NCBI RefSeq assembly: GCF_006539185.1
Contig: NZ_BJMN01000053.1
Coordinates: 1-64,000 of the forward strand
DNA from: Streptomyces gardneri
Lineage (GTDB): Bacteria > Actinomycetota > Actinomycetes > Streptomycetales > Streptomycetaceae
Direction: 5' to 3'
DNA length: 64,000 nucleotides
The position numbers and the translations under genes are program-made. The notes below the pieces were generated by a model. It saw only the letters and a program-made list of their open reading frames with translations, had not been told where the DNA came from and did no database searches. Positions 51,366 through 59,439 of the stretch are shown here, in pieces. Position 1 is the first letter of the stretch; the number at the start of each line of letters is the position of its first letter.

Positions 51366-53330
51366 TTACCGCAGGTCGGGACCGGCGATGGCGCGGGCCG
51401 CGCGGACCTCCTGGCGGAGGGGTGCGAGGACTCCGCTCTCGTCGCCGGGCAGCTCCGCGCGGACCTCCACGAGCGTCTCCGAGGAGCGCAGTCCCTCGGA
51501 CAGCCCGCGCAACTCGCGCTCCACGGCGGCGACCTCGGAGGGGTCCGGGTCCGGGGCTCCGTGGTCGACGCGGATCCGGGCCGCGGTCGTCGCGTCGATG
51601 ATCCGCTCGACGGCGACGACGAGCGGCCACCAGGCGGCGGCCCGGGTGCCGGTGGGCGGCGGTTCGGTCAGCGCGCGCTGGAACTCGGAGCGGACGGTCG
51701 ACAGGTCCCGGTAGAGCTTCCGCCGGGCCCGGTGCCGCTCGGTCGCATGGTTCCGCGGCCGGGTGGGGGCGAAGGCGCTCTCCACGTACGCGGCGGTGTC
51801 GGCGACGGCGTCCGCGAGGCGGTCCCCGATGCGGGTGTGCCAGGACTCGGGCCAGAGGAGGTAGCCGGCGACCAGGGCGATCGCGCAGCCGATGAGCGAG
51901 TCGTAGAGGCGGGGCAGGACCAGGTCGAAGCCCTGCTGGTTGAGGGTGTCGGAGAGCAGCAGGATGACGGGGGTGATGGCCGCGGTCTGGAAGGCGTACC
52001 CCTTGGCGGAGAAGGCCGGGATGAGGGCCGCGAGCACCATCATCACGGGCACGTCCCACCAGCCTCTCGGGACTTCGGCGAGGACGAGGGCGGCGAGGAC
52101 GAGGCCGGCGACGGTGCCGAAGGCGCGGAGTACGGCCCGGGAGAAGACCGAGCCGAAGTCGGGCTTCATGACGAAGGTGACGGTGAGCGCGACCCAGTAC
52201 GAGCGGGGGACGGCGATCAGCGAGACGAGGGCCTGGGCGAGGCCGATGCAGAGCGCGAGGCGCAGCCCGTACCGCCAGGACGCCTCGGAGAGCATCACGT
52301 CGCGGGAGACCCGGCGGACCCGGACGCGGAGGGCGGCGGGGCGGCCGAGCCGGTCGTCGACGTTGTAGGGGTCGGGGTCGGCTTTGTGTACGACGGCCGC
52401 CGCGTGGCGCAGGGCGTGGTCGACGGCCTTCTCGGCGGGCCGTTCGGGGGTCGGCAGGTCGAGTACGGGTGTCCCGGTGCGGCCTTCCTCGACGGCGTCG
52501 GCGAGTTCGCGTACGGCGGCGGGGATCGCGGCGGGCAGCGGGCCGACGAGCCGGGCGCGGAGGTGGGCGGCGGGGGCGGCTTCGAGGAGGGGGACGAGGA
52601 CGTTGAGCTGGGAGAGCAGTCTGACCTGGTGGGGTGCGCGGCCGTGTTGGCGGGCGCGGCGGGCGAGGAGCAGGTCGTAGGACTGGTTGAGGGAGGCGGT
52701 GACGGCCTGCCGTTGCTCGTCGTAGGCGGTGGTGGTTCCGGTGGCCTCGTACAGCTCGGCGACGGCCCGGTAGGTGGCGGCGACGGCGGCGCGTTCGGGG
52801 GCGGCGCGGCGCAGGGGCCAGCCGAGGAGGGTGAGGAGGAGGACGAAGAGACCGCCGAGGCCGAGGAGGAGGGGTGCCTTCCACCAGGGGTCCGGCATGG
52901 GGAGGCCCGCGCCGACCACGCAGTTGAGGAGGAGCAGGAGGCCCGATACGGAGGCGACGGCGCCGATCGACGAGATCATCCCGGAGACGAGCGCGACGAG
53001 GGTGAGGACGGCGACGGCGAGCCAGCCGTGGCCGAAGACGAGGGTGCCGAGGGTGACGCCGAGGGCGCCGAAGAGCTGCGGCACGGCGATGTTGTAGATC
53101 CGCATCCGGTAGGCGTCGGCGGTGTCGCCGATGACGCCGGAGAGGGCGCCCATGGAGACGAGGGCGCCGTAGGCGGGCTGCCCGGCGGCGAGTCCGACGG
53201 CGAGCGGCGCGGAGAGCGCGACGGACGCGCGGACGACGGCGGCCCAGGGGATGGGGGTGGGGGCGGGCCGGAGCCCGGCCGTGAGCCAGGTGGGCGGGGA
53301 GAGCCGTACGGGCCGAGCGGGGCGTGCCAT
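51366..53330 (-). CDS. FUSC-family (YccC/aromatic-acid exporter-like) membrane protein
   Basis: This 654-aa protein has two membrane halves: about residues 30-180 (six segments, including ALVSMGALSGVIGDTADAYR) and about 360-500 (RYGLRLALCIGLAQALVSLI and YWVALTVTFVMKPDFGSV). A cytosolic helical region follows each. The layout is that of FUSC proteins, inferred exporters of aromatic acids or other small molecules. ATG 53330 starts the protein, but a TTG at 53339 would leave better ribosome-binding geometry. The gene is 51 bp downstream of the GtrA-like gene. Confidence 0.85.
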   Translation of the reverse strand: MARPARPVRLSPPTWLTAGLRPAPTPIPWAAVVRASVALSAPLAVGLAAGQPAYGALVSMGALSGVIGDTADAYRMRIYNIAVPQLFGALGVTLGTLVFGHGWLAVAVLTLVALVSGMISSIGAVASVSGLLLLLNCVVGAGLPMPDPWWKAPLLLGLGGLFVLLLTLLGWPLRRAAPERAAVAATYRAVAELYEATGTTTAYDEQRQAVTASLNQSYDLLLARRARQHGRAPHQVRLLSQLNVLVPLLEAAPAAHLRARLVGPLPAAIPAAVRELADAVEEGRTGTPVLDLPTPERPAEKAVDHALRHAAAVVHKADPDPYNVDDRLGRPAALRVRVRRVSRDVMLSEASWRYGLRLALCIGLAQALVSLIAVPRSYWVALTVTFVMKPDFGSVFSRAVLRAFGTVAGLVLAALVLAEVPRGWWDVPVMMVLAALIPAFSAKGYAFQTAAITPVILLLSDTLNQQGFDLVLPRLYDSLIGCAIALVAGYLLWPESWHTRIGDRLADAVADTAAYVESAFAPTRPRNHATERHRARRKLYRDLSTVRSEFQRALTEPPPTGTRAAAWWPLVVAVERIIDATTAARIRVDHGAPDPDPSEVAAVERELRGLSEGLRSSETLVEVRAELPGDESGVLAPLRQEVRAARAIAGPDLR

Positions 53331-53381
53331 GCCCTCCAACTTACGTCGCGCGGCACGCGGGACGGGCTCCCGGCGGCGTGG

Positions 53382-54053
53382 TCAGGCCGCGCGGCAGAGG
53401 TCGGTGCGGCCGGCCGGGGGTGACGTGCGCGGCGCGGTGCGGGCCGCGGTCGGGTGTGCGGGCCGGGGGATGCGGGCGGTGCGGGAGGCGGTCGCGGTGC
53501 GAGTCGTGAGCGTCGTCGGGGGCGTGGTGGTGGTCGCGGCCGTCGCCGCGGTCCGGGGCGTGGTCGGGGTCGGGGCCGCGGTGCGGATCGGGGCCGGGGC
53601 CGCGGTGCGGATCGTGGTCGTGGCCCGCGAGCGGTTTCGGGCGAAGACGACCAGGCGCAGCACCGCGAACCGCGCCGCACCGGCCAGTGCCGAGGCGGTC
53701 AGGTAGACGGCCTGTTCGAGCGTCGCGCTCGGTGCCGTCACCAGTTGCTGGAGGAGCAGCATCGCGCCGCAGGTCACCACGTACGCGGCGGCCGCGGAAC
53801 CGGCCGACTGCGTGTGCTGGCGCCAGGTGGCGCGCCCGCCGGCGCCGAAGGTGAAGCGGGCGTGCAGTTCGGTGGAGAGGAGCGTGGAGGCCACGGCTGT
53901 CAGGGCGTTGGCCAGGAGCCAGGGGATCCAGGAGGCGAGGCCCGTCACGGCGAAGCTGGAGGCGATCCCCACCCCGCCGCCGCAGAGCACGAAGCGGGCG
54001 AACGCGGTGAGGGCGCCGGGTGTCGCGTGCCGCCGGCTCTGTGCTGTCTCCAT
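53382..54053 (-). CDS. GtrA-family membrane protein with repetitive Thr/Pro/Arg tail
   Basis: This protein has 223 aa. Residues 15-140 hold four membrane segments with the GtrA pattern (FARFVLCGGGVGIASSFAV, LLANALTAVASTLLSTELH, RFAVLRLVVFARNR). Such proteins flip lipid-linked sugars for cell-wall or surface glycan modification. The last 80 residues are low complexity (TIRTAAPAPIRTAAPTP). They are encoded by a 24-bp duplication at 53572-53619, so the tail length is likely variable between strains. A cluster of TGGCGCCA palindromes lies upstream. Confidence 0.8.
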   Translation of the reverse strand: METAQSRRHATPGALTAFARFVLCGGGVGIASSFAVTGLASWIPWLLANALTAVASTLLSTELHARFTFGAGGRATWRQHTQSAGSAAAAYVVTCGAMLLLQQLVTAPSATLEQAVYLTASALAGAARFAVLRLVVFARNRSRATTTIRTAAPAPIRTAAPTPTTPRTAATAATTTTPPTTLTTRTATASRTARIPRPAHPTAARTAPRTSPPAGRTDLCRAA

Positions 54054-54136
54054 GATCCGACCCCGACCCCTCCGCTGGCTCACTCCGCGACATGCGCACC
54101 CGCCCGCCCGTGGGCAGCGGGGTGTGCATCACCGAT

Positions 54137-54208
54137 GACGCCATCATGGCACACGCATGGCGCCATGGCGAGCCATATGTGGCGTCAATGGCGCCATGAG
54201 TGGCGCCA
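54137..54208. promoter_or_regulatory. Cluster of five TGRCGYCA palindromes
   Basis: TGACGCCA (54137), TGGCGCCA (54158), TGGCGTCA (54180), TGGCGCCA (54189) and TGGCGCCA (54201) lie in 72 bp, mostly embedded in CATGGCGCCATG-like context. The region is 84-155 bp upstream of the GtrA-like gene. The density is far above chance, so a multi-site operator or a repeat element is likely. Confidence 0.5.
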
Positions 54209-54303
54209 TGGAGTGGCAGGGTTCCTCATCCTGGGGTCGGCGGCTGGAGCGGCGCACGTGTCGTGCTCGACCGCCCCCTGCACTTTGTGGTGGGGAAGCG
54301 CGG

Positions 54304-54540
54304 TCAGTTGCGGTAGGACTCGACCTCCGCGGCCGGGCGGAGGGCGGCCGTGTCCGGGTCCTCGCCGAACTCGCTCTTCGCGCGGCGCTGGCGCAGCAGG
54401 TCCCAGCACTGGTCGAGCCTGACCTCCAGGTCGGCGAGGCGGGCGCGCTCCTCCGGGAGGAGGCCGCCCGTGCGCTGCCGCAGCGCGCGTTCCTCCTCGA
54501 CGAGGGCGCTGATGTCGTCCAGGATCTCCTCGTTGTCCAT
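54304..54540 (-). CDS. DUF2630 protein, 78 aa
   Basis: This small helical protein is charged throughout, with the family pattern EILDDISALVEEERALRQR, then ARLADLEVRLDQCWDLLRQR. A short coiled-coil hairpin is expected. It is common in actinomycetes and has no known function. It lies 17 bp behind the endonuclease/phosphatase-fold gene on the same strand, so the two are co-transcribed. Confidence 0.85.
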   Translation of the reverse strand: MDNEEILDDISALVEEERALRQRTGGLLPEERARLADLEVRLDQCWDLLRQRRAKSEFGEDPDTAALRPAAEVESYRN

Positions 54541-54557
54541 GTTTTCAGCGTGGCCGA

Positions 54558-55589
54558 TCAGCGCTCTCCGCGCAGGTCGAGATCGGTGAGGACGGCCCGG
54601 TGGTCGGAGCCGTCGATGTCGAGGAAGCGGATGCTCCGGACGCTGAAGTCCTCGCTGACCAGGACGTGGTCGATCTGGACGAACAACGGCAGGGGGCCTT
54701 CCGCGGGCCAGGTGGGGGTGCGGCTGACGCGCGCGAGCCGGGCGGCGTCCTGGAGGCGGCCGGCTTCGAGGATCGCGCGGAAGGCGGCGTGGTCCTGGGA
54801 GGCGTTGAAGTCCCCGGCGAGCAGCAGCGGCTCGGGGCGCCGGGCGGCGGCCTCGTCCTCGATCCGGCCGAGCTCCTGCTTCCACGGGCCGATGTGGCCC
54901 GGCAGCGGCGGCATCGGGTGGGCGAGTTGGAGCCGTACGGACTTCCCGGCGATCTTCGTCGTGGCGCCCGGCATGCCCATCACCGCCGGGACGACCCGCT
55001 CGTCGGTGAGCGGGTAGGCGCTGAGGAGGACGGAGCCGGCGGAGCCCTCGGCGTCGACCGAGGCGTGGTGAGGGAGTTCGGCGGCGAAGGCCGTGGTCAG
55101 GGCGTGTCCGCACGCGCGGTCGCATTCGGAGGCGAAGACGATCTGGGGGCGCTCGCGCCGGATGGTGTCGACCAGCGCTTCGGTGCCCTGGCCGAACTCG
55201 ACGTTGGCGGCGAGCACCCGGACCTGGGCCAGCGGCAGCCCGTACGCGGTGACGAGCTGCGGCATGTAGGGCAGGGAGCTCCAGCCGACCGCGCCGAGGA
55301 CGAGGACGGCGAGGACGGTGAGCGTCCGGCGCCGGGCGACGGCGGCCAGGAGCAGCCCGAGCCCGGCGGGCACGGCCAGCCAGGGCAGCATCGAGAGCAG
55401 CTGCGGTACGGGGGTGATCCCGTCGGTGTCGAGGAAGCGGCAGGCGCTGATCAGCGCGGGCACGGTCAGGAGCAGCCCCGCGGCCCAGGCGGTGAGGCGG
55501 TGCCTGGGCCGCAGGGGCGGCGTTTCGGGGGCCGCAGAGGCAGCCGCTCTCATCACGGGTGCGGCGATGACGCCAGGTGCTCGGTCCAC
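54558..55589 (-). CDS. Endonuclease/exonuclease/phosphatase-family protein, membrane-anchored
   Basis: This protein of about 343 aa has three membrane segments at about 30-115 and an EEP catalytic domain from about 120. Active-site motifs are VLAANVEFGQ (Asn), FASECDRA (Glu), LLAGDFNASQDH (Asp-Phe-Asn) and DGSDHRAVLTDL (Asp-His). With this topology the hydrolase faces outside, and it may cut phosphodiesters of lipids or nucleic acids. The GTG at 55589 is the earliest start, with a ribosome-binding site too close; ATG 55553 is possible. It is downstream of the lipoprotein gene, with only 5 bp between them. Confidence 0.82.
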   Translation of the reverse strand: MDRAPGVIAAPVMRAAASAAPETPPLRPRHRLTAWAAGLLLTVPALISACRFLDTDGITPVPQLLSMLPWLAVPAGLGLLLAAVARRRTLTVLAVLVLGAVGWSSLPYMPQLVTAYGLPLAQVRVLAANVEFGQGTEALVDTIRRERPQIVFASECDRACGHALTTAFAAELPHHASVDAEGSAGSVLLSAYPLTDERVVPAVMGMPGATTKIAGKSVRLQLAHPMPPLPGHIGPWKQELGRIEDEAAARRPEPLLLAGDFNASQDHAAFRAILEAGRLQDAARLARVSRTPTWPAEGPLPLFVQIDHVLVSEDFSVRSIRFLDIDGSDHRAVLTDLDLRGER

Positions 55590-55594
55590 GCCTT

Positions 55595-56074
55595 TCAGTG
55601 TCGCAAAGCCTGTGCGATCTCCGCGGTCGTGGTGCCCGAGAGCGTCCGATTGCTGCGTGCCGTACCCGACTTGGAGGCTCCGGGCTCGACGCCGTTGATG
55701 TTCAGGACGACCGCGTCGAGGAGATTCCCGCTGTCGTCACGGAAGTTGACCATGATCGTGTAGTCGGCGTTCTTGTCCTTGGGGTTGGTCGCGGTGATCT
55801 CGGCGACCGTGCGGTCCCCGTCGGTGCTCGTCCCGCCGGCCTTCACGTCGGCCGTGGCGTTCACGCCGTCCTTGACCTCGTCCATCTTCTCCTGGGCCGC
55901 CGAGGCGACGGCGGCCGTGGCGGAGGAGACGATCTCGCCGGCCTTGTCCGTGACGGTGTCGCAGCCGGTGGAGGTGAGGGCGAGGGCGGTCGCGGCGGCG
56001 AGGGAGAGCGCGATTCCGGTGGCTCTCGTGGGTCTCGTGGGTCTCGTGGCTCTCGTGGGTCCGGTGCGGCTCAT
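55595..56074 (-). CDS. FxLYD-type probable lipoprotein
   Basis: This 159-aa protein has an Arg/Thr/Pro-rich leader (RATRPTRPTRATG), a hydrophobic stretch (ALSLAAATALALTS) and TGC. Cys38 is probably lipidated, although the -3 residue is Ser rather than Leu. A helical linker and a beta domain of the FxLYD type follow (DGDRTVAEITATNPKDKNAD ... FRDDSGNLLDA ... VEPGASKSGTA). These domains are found on actinomycete surface proteins of unknown role. The leader is encoded by 9-bp tandem repeats. Confidence 0.7.
   Translation of the reverse strand: MSRTGPTRATRPTRPTRATGIALSLAAATALALTSTGCDTVTDKAGEIVSSATAAVASAAQEKMDEVKDGVNATADVKAGGTSTDGDRTVAEITATNPKDKNADYTIMVNFRDDSGNLLDAVVLNINGVEPGASKSGTARSNRTLSGTTTAEIAQALRH
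56023..56058. repeat. Four 9-bp tandem repeats in the lipoprotein leader
   Basis: CTCTCGTGG, GTCTCGTGG, GTCTCGTGG and CTCTCGTGG follow each other. The 9-bp unit keeps the reading frame (three codons), so gain or loss of units would only change the length of the charged leader before the signal sequence. Confidence 0.75.
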
Positions 56075-56085
56075 GGGCGGCCGCC

Positions 56086-56511
56086 TCAGAACTTCTCGTG
56101 CGTGCCGTAGGCGTCGTCCGTGGCCAGCGCCCAGATCACGAAGATCGAGATGGCCATGGAGAAGAGCGCCCACCACGGCTGGTACGGCAGGAAGAGGAAC
56201 TGGAAGAGGACGTTGAGGGAGGCCAGTGCGATACCGGCGACCCGTCCCCACTCGGCGCCCTTGAGGATGCCGTAGCCGGCGATGGCGAGGATGACGCCGA
56301 GGATCAGATGGATCCAGCCCCAGGTCGTGAGGTTGAACTTGAAGACGTAGTCGCCGACCCGGGTGTAGACGTCGTCCTCGGCGATGCCGGCGATGCCCTG
56401 GAAGACGTCCATGAATCCGGTGACCAGCATGAGGACACCGGCGAACAGGGTGCCGCCGGAGGCCCAGGCGCCGGAGGTGCTCGGCTTGCGGGGTGCGGTG
56501 TTCTGGCTCAT
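56086..56511 (-). CDS. Four-TM membrane protein (DUF7144-like)
   Basis: This 141-aa protein has four membrane segments at about 18-40, 63-85, 88-108 and 112-130. The pattern FAGVLMLVTGFMDVFQGIAG, FNLTTWGWIHLILGVILAIA and PWWALFSMAISIFVIWAL is that of a widespread actinomycete family of unknown function. It lies 11 bp upstream of the lipoprotein gene on the same strand and is probably its operon partner. Confidence 0.8.
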   Translation of the reverse strand: MSQNTAPRKPSTSGAWASGGTLFAGVLMLVTGFMDVFQGIAGIAEDDVYTRVGDYVFKFNLTTWGWIHLILGVILAIAGYGILKGAEWGRVAGIALASLNVLFQFLFLPYQPWWALFSMAISIFVIWALATDDAYGTHEKF

Positions 56512-56548
56512 GACCCCATCGTCGGAGTGTTCGTACGATTCCGAACTT

Positions 56549-57352
56549 TCAGCTGAGCCGAACGAGTGAGCGGAGGTAGGAGTCGAGTACGGCGTCGAAC
56601 TCCTCGGGCTGCTCCAGGTTGGGCAGGTGCGCGGCCCGTTCGATCACGGCGAGCGTGGAGTCGGGCAGCAGCGCGTGCATCTCCTCCGCGTCCTCGACCG
56701 GGGTGTACGTGTCGTCCCGGCCGACCACGACGAGCGCGGGGACGGCGACGGTGGTGAGCGACTCGCGGTAGTCGGGCCGCTCGGCCCGGCCGCGCAGCGC
56801 GGCGGCGGCGCCGACCGGGTCGGTCGCGCACATCATGCGGTGGACGTGCGGCGCGGCATGGGTGTTGTACGGGGCGACCATCCGGTCCAGGACCTCGTCG
56901 GCGTACCCCTGCATCCCCTCCTTGAGCAGCCGGTCGGCCATGGCGTTCCGCGCGGCCTTGCCCTCCTCGGTCTCGGCGGCGGGGAAGGTGTCGGCGAGGA
57001 CGAGGCCCCGGACGCGCTCGGGGTGGCGGCGGTGGAGCTCCATGGCGATCTGGCCGCCCATGGAGAGGCCCGCGACGACGGCCTGTTCGATCCCCAGGTC
57101 GTCGAGGAGGTCGACGAGGTCCTCGGCGAAGTCGCCGAGGCCGGTGATCTCGGTCAAGGCCGTCGCGCCGAGCGGGGTGATGCCGTAGCCGCGCAGGTCG
57201 GGGGCGATCACCCGGTGCGTGAGCGAGAAGCGGTCGATCTGGGGCTGCCACATGGTGTGGTCGAAGGGGTGGCCGTGGACGAGGAGGAGCGCGGGGCCGC
57301 TGCCCCGGTCCTCGAAGTAGAGGCGGGTGGCGAGGTTGTCGGTGTAGCGCAT
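56549..57352 (-). CDS. Alpha/beta hydrolase
   Basis: This 267-aa protein has the oxyanion motif HGHPF (26-30), nucleophile Ser97 in GLSMGG, Asp in VVGRDDTYTPVEDA and the late His in IERAAHLPNLEQP. The pattern is that of the 3-oxoadipate enol-lactonase/haloperoxidase-like group; lid residues do not tell the substrate. It is divergent from a MocR regulator across a 110-bp region full of operator-like repeats, so it is the likely target of that regulator. Confidence 0.86.
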   Translation of the reverse strand: MRYTDNLATRLYFEDRGSGPALLLVHGHPFDHTMWQPQIDRFSLTHRVIAPDLRGYGITPLGATALTEITGLGDFAEDLVDLLDDLGIEQAVVAGLSMGGQIAMELHRRHPERVRGLVLADTFPAAETEEGKAARNAMADRLLKEGMQGYADEVLDRMVAPYNTHAAPHVHRMMCATDPVGAAAALRGRAERPDYRESLTTVAVPALVVVGRDDTYTPVEDAEEMHALLPDSTLAVIERAAHLPNLEQPEEFDAVLDSYLRSLVRLS

Positions 57353-57374
57353 GACGGCAGGCTAGGCAGCGGCG

Positions 57375-57451
57375 ATTGCTCGGTGCAATGAGATCTTTGC
57401 TCTCGGTGCAATCGATGCAAGCGATGCAATCGGTGAATCGAGGGAATCGAG
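57375..57451. promoter_or_regulatory. Tandem operator array between hydrolase and MocR genes
   Basis: Five 9-bp units run head to tail from 57407 to 57451 (TGCAATCGA, TGCAAGCGA, TGCAATCGG, TGAATCGAG, GGAATCGAG). A further GGTGCAATG at 57382 forms an inverted repeat with ATTGC at 57375. The array ends 11 bp before the MocR start codon, so it covers its ribosome-binding region and probably both promoters. Confidence 0.6.
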
Positions 57452-57462
57452 GGAGGGCCGGC

Positions 57463-58797
57463 ATGGAGGAGTACCGGAGGATCGCGGACCGGGTCGAGGC
57501 GGCCGTACGGGACGGGCGGCTGACGCCGGGTGACCGGCTGCCGCCGCAGCGGGTGTTCGCCCGCCGCCACCGGATCGCGAACTCGACGGCCATCCGGGTC
57601 TACGGCGAGCTGGCCCGCCGGGGCCTGGCCGTCGGAGAGGTCGGGCGCGGCACCTTCGTGCGGGCCGCGCCACCGCTGCCGGGGCCCGCGCTCGCCGAGG
57701 CGACCGGGGCCGCTCCCGTCGACCTCCAGCTCAACTACCCGGTCGCCGAAGGGCAGTCGGAGCTGATGGCCCGCGCGCTCGCGGCGCTCGCCCGGCCCGA
57801 CGTCCTGGCCGAGGCCGTCTCGGGTCCGGCCGCCGCGACCGGGACCCCGGAGGCCCGGGAGGCGGCGGTGTCCGTCCTCGCCCGGCCCGGCTGGGCGCCG
57901 GACCCCGAGGGCCTCCTCTTCGCGGGGAACGGCCGCCAGGCCATCGCCGCCGCGCTCTCCGCGCTCGTCCCGCCCGGCGGCCGGCTGGGCGTCGAGGCGC
58001 TCACGTATCCGCTGGTCAAAGCGGTGGCCGAACGGCTCGGCATCCGGCTGGTGCCGCTCGCCCTCGACGAAGACGGGATACGGCCGGAGGCGCTCGCGGC
58101 CACCCACCGGGCCACACCGCTGGCCGCGGTCTACCTCCAGCCGACCCTGCACAACCCGCTCTCCACGACCATGAGCGAGCCCCGGCGGTCCGAACTGGCC
58201 GAGCTGCTGCGCCACCTGGACCTGACGGCGGTCGAGGACACGACCTGGGCGTTCCTCGCACCGGGCGCCGCGCCCCCGCCGCTCGCCGCCTTCGCCCCCG
58301 AGCGGGTGCTGCTCGTGGACAGCCTGTCCAAGCGGCTCGCCCCCGGGCTGACCGTCGGCTATCTCGTCGTCCCCGGGCGGCTGCGGGCGACGGTGGCGGA
58401 GGCGCTGCGGTACGGGGCCTGGACGGCGGGCGGGCTCGCGCTCGCGGCGGCCACCCGCTGGGCCGGGGACGGCACGGTCGCCGAGGCCGTCGCGGCCAAG
58501 CGCGCGGACACGGCGGCCCGGCACGCCCTGGTCCGGCGGCGGCTCGACGGATACGCGGTCCGGACCTCCCCGCACGCCTATTACTGCTGGTGGGAGCTGC
58601 CCGCGCCCTGGCGGGCGGAGACCTTCACTGCGGCGGCGGCCGGGCGCGCGGGTGTGGCGGTCACCCCCGGCAGCGCCTTCGCGGTCGGCCCGGGCACGGC
58701 CCCGGACGCGATCCGGGTGGGCCTCGCGTCACCGCCCCGCGCGGTCCTGGACGGGGCGCTCGCCCGTCTCGCGGCGCTGGCCGCCGAAGAGGCCTGA
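57463..58797 (+). CDS. MocR-type regulator (GntR wHTH + aminotransferase domain)
   Basis: This 444-aa protein has a winged HTH at about residues 5-70 (LPPQRVFARRHRIANSTAIR) and an aminotransferase-fold domain from about 90. The PLP Lys is in LLVDSLSKRLAPG, Asn in LQPTLHNPLST, and the aromatic ring-stacking region is around LFAGNGRQAIAAAL. MocR proteins sense PLP-bound ligands. The ATG at 57463 has GGGAGGG; upstream codons belong to the operator array. The divergent hydrolase is the probable target. Confidence 0.87.
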   Translation: MEEYRRIADRVEAAVRDGRLTPGDRLPPQRVFARRHRIANSTAIRVYGELARRGLAVGEVGRGTFVRAAPPLPGPALAEATGAAPVDLQLNYPVAEGQSELMARALAALARPDVLAEAVSGPAAATGTPEAREAAVSVLARPGWAPDPEGLLFAGNGRQAIAAALSALVPPGGRLGVEALTYPLVKAVAERLGIRLVPLALDEDGIRPEALAATHRATPLAAVYLQPTLHNPLSTTMSEPRRSELAELLRHLDLTAVEDTTWAFLAPGAAPPPLAAFAPERVLLVDSLSKRLAPGLTVGYLVVPGRLRATVAEALRYGAWTAGGLALAAATRWAGDGTVAEAVAAKRADTAARHALVRRRLDGYAVRTSPHAYYCWWELPAPWRAETFTAAAAGRAGVAVTPGSAFAVGPGTAPDAIRVGLASPPRAVLDGALARLAALAAEEA

Positions 58798-58877
58798 CAC
58801 GCGCGGATGCCGCGAGGGCGACACCGGCGGCGCCCGCGCCGGCCAGGGGCTCGGTCCGTCCTTGCCTTCCCTATTCA

Positions 58878-58892
58878 GGACATGTAAAGTCC
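58878..58892 (+). promoter_or_regulatory. Operator-like GGAY-N7-RTCC site, Rrf2 gene
   Basis: GGAC-N7-GTCC lies six bases before the Rrf2 start codon. The same architecture (GGAT-N7-ATCC, followed again by AG) overlaps the start of the MFS gene at 59425. This points to autoregulation by Rrf2. Confidence 0.5.
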
Positions 58893-58898
58893 AGGATC

Positions 58899-59378
58899 AT
58901 GAGGATGAGCGAAGGTGTGGAGTGGGCGCTGCACAGCTGCCTGAACCTGGCCTGGATCGGTTCGGAGCGGGCGGTCACCGCCGCGCGCCTCGCGGCCTAT
59001 CACGAGCTGCCGGCCCCGTACCTGACCAAGCAGCTCCAGGCGCTCGCCCGGGCCGGGATCGTCACCTCGGTCTCCGGGCCGAAGGGTGGCTTCCGGCTGG
59101 CGCGCGGCCTGGACCGGATCACGCTCATGGATGTCGTCGCCGCCGTCGAAGGCCCTGAAGAGGCCTTCCGCTGCGCCGAGATCCGGCAGCAGGGGCCGGG
59201 GGCCGGGCCGGCGGGGTCGTATGCCGCCGAGTGCGCCATCGCCGGTGCCATGGGGCGGGCCGAACTGGCCTGGCGGCGCGAGCTCATGGCCCAGACCCTG
59301 GACGACGTCCGGGAGCGGGCGGAGCTCCAGGCGCCGGCCGCGCCCGACCGGATCCGCCACTGGTTCGCCAACGTCTGA
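58899..59378 (+). CDS. Rrf2-family transcriptional regulator
   Basis: This 159-aa protein has a winged HTH at about residues 5-75, with LAAYHELPAPYLTKQLQALA and the Rrf2 signature GPKGGFRLARGLDRITLMDV. Cysteines are at 14 and in FRCAEI and AECAIAG, so only two lie in the sensor region, and spacing differs from the three-Cys IscR/NsrR Fe-S site. It may sense by thiol oxidation or another ligand. ATG 58899 is used; ATG 58905 is possible. It probably represses itself and the MFS-RidA operon, which begins 48 bp further on. Confidence 0.86.
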   Translation: MRMSEGVEWALHSCLNLAWIGSERAVTAARLAAYHELPAPYLTKQLQALARAGIVTSVSGPKGGFRLARGLDRITLMDVVAAVEGPEEAFRCAEIRQQGPGAGPAGSYAAECAIAGAMGRAELAWRRELMAQTLDDVRERAELQAPAAPDRIRHWFANV

Positions 59379-59424
59379 CACGACCGCCCTCCCTCCGGGG
59401 TGGGTATCCGGAGGAGGTTATTCT

Positions 59425-59439
59425 GGATGTTAGATATCC
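59425..59439 (+). promoter_or_regulatory. Operator-like site over the MFS start codon
   Basis: GGAT-N7-ATCC, extended to 7-bp arms TCTGGAT/ATCCAGA (59422-59442), covers the ATG at 59427 and codon 2. It matches the Rrf2 gene's own site in spacing and outer bases. Binding here could block transcription, and the RNA hairpin could hide the start codon. Confidence 0.5.
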
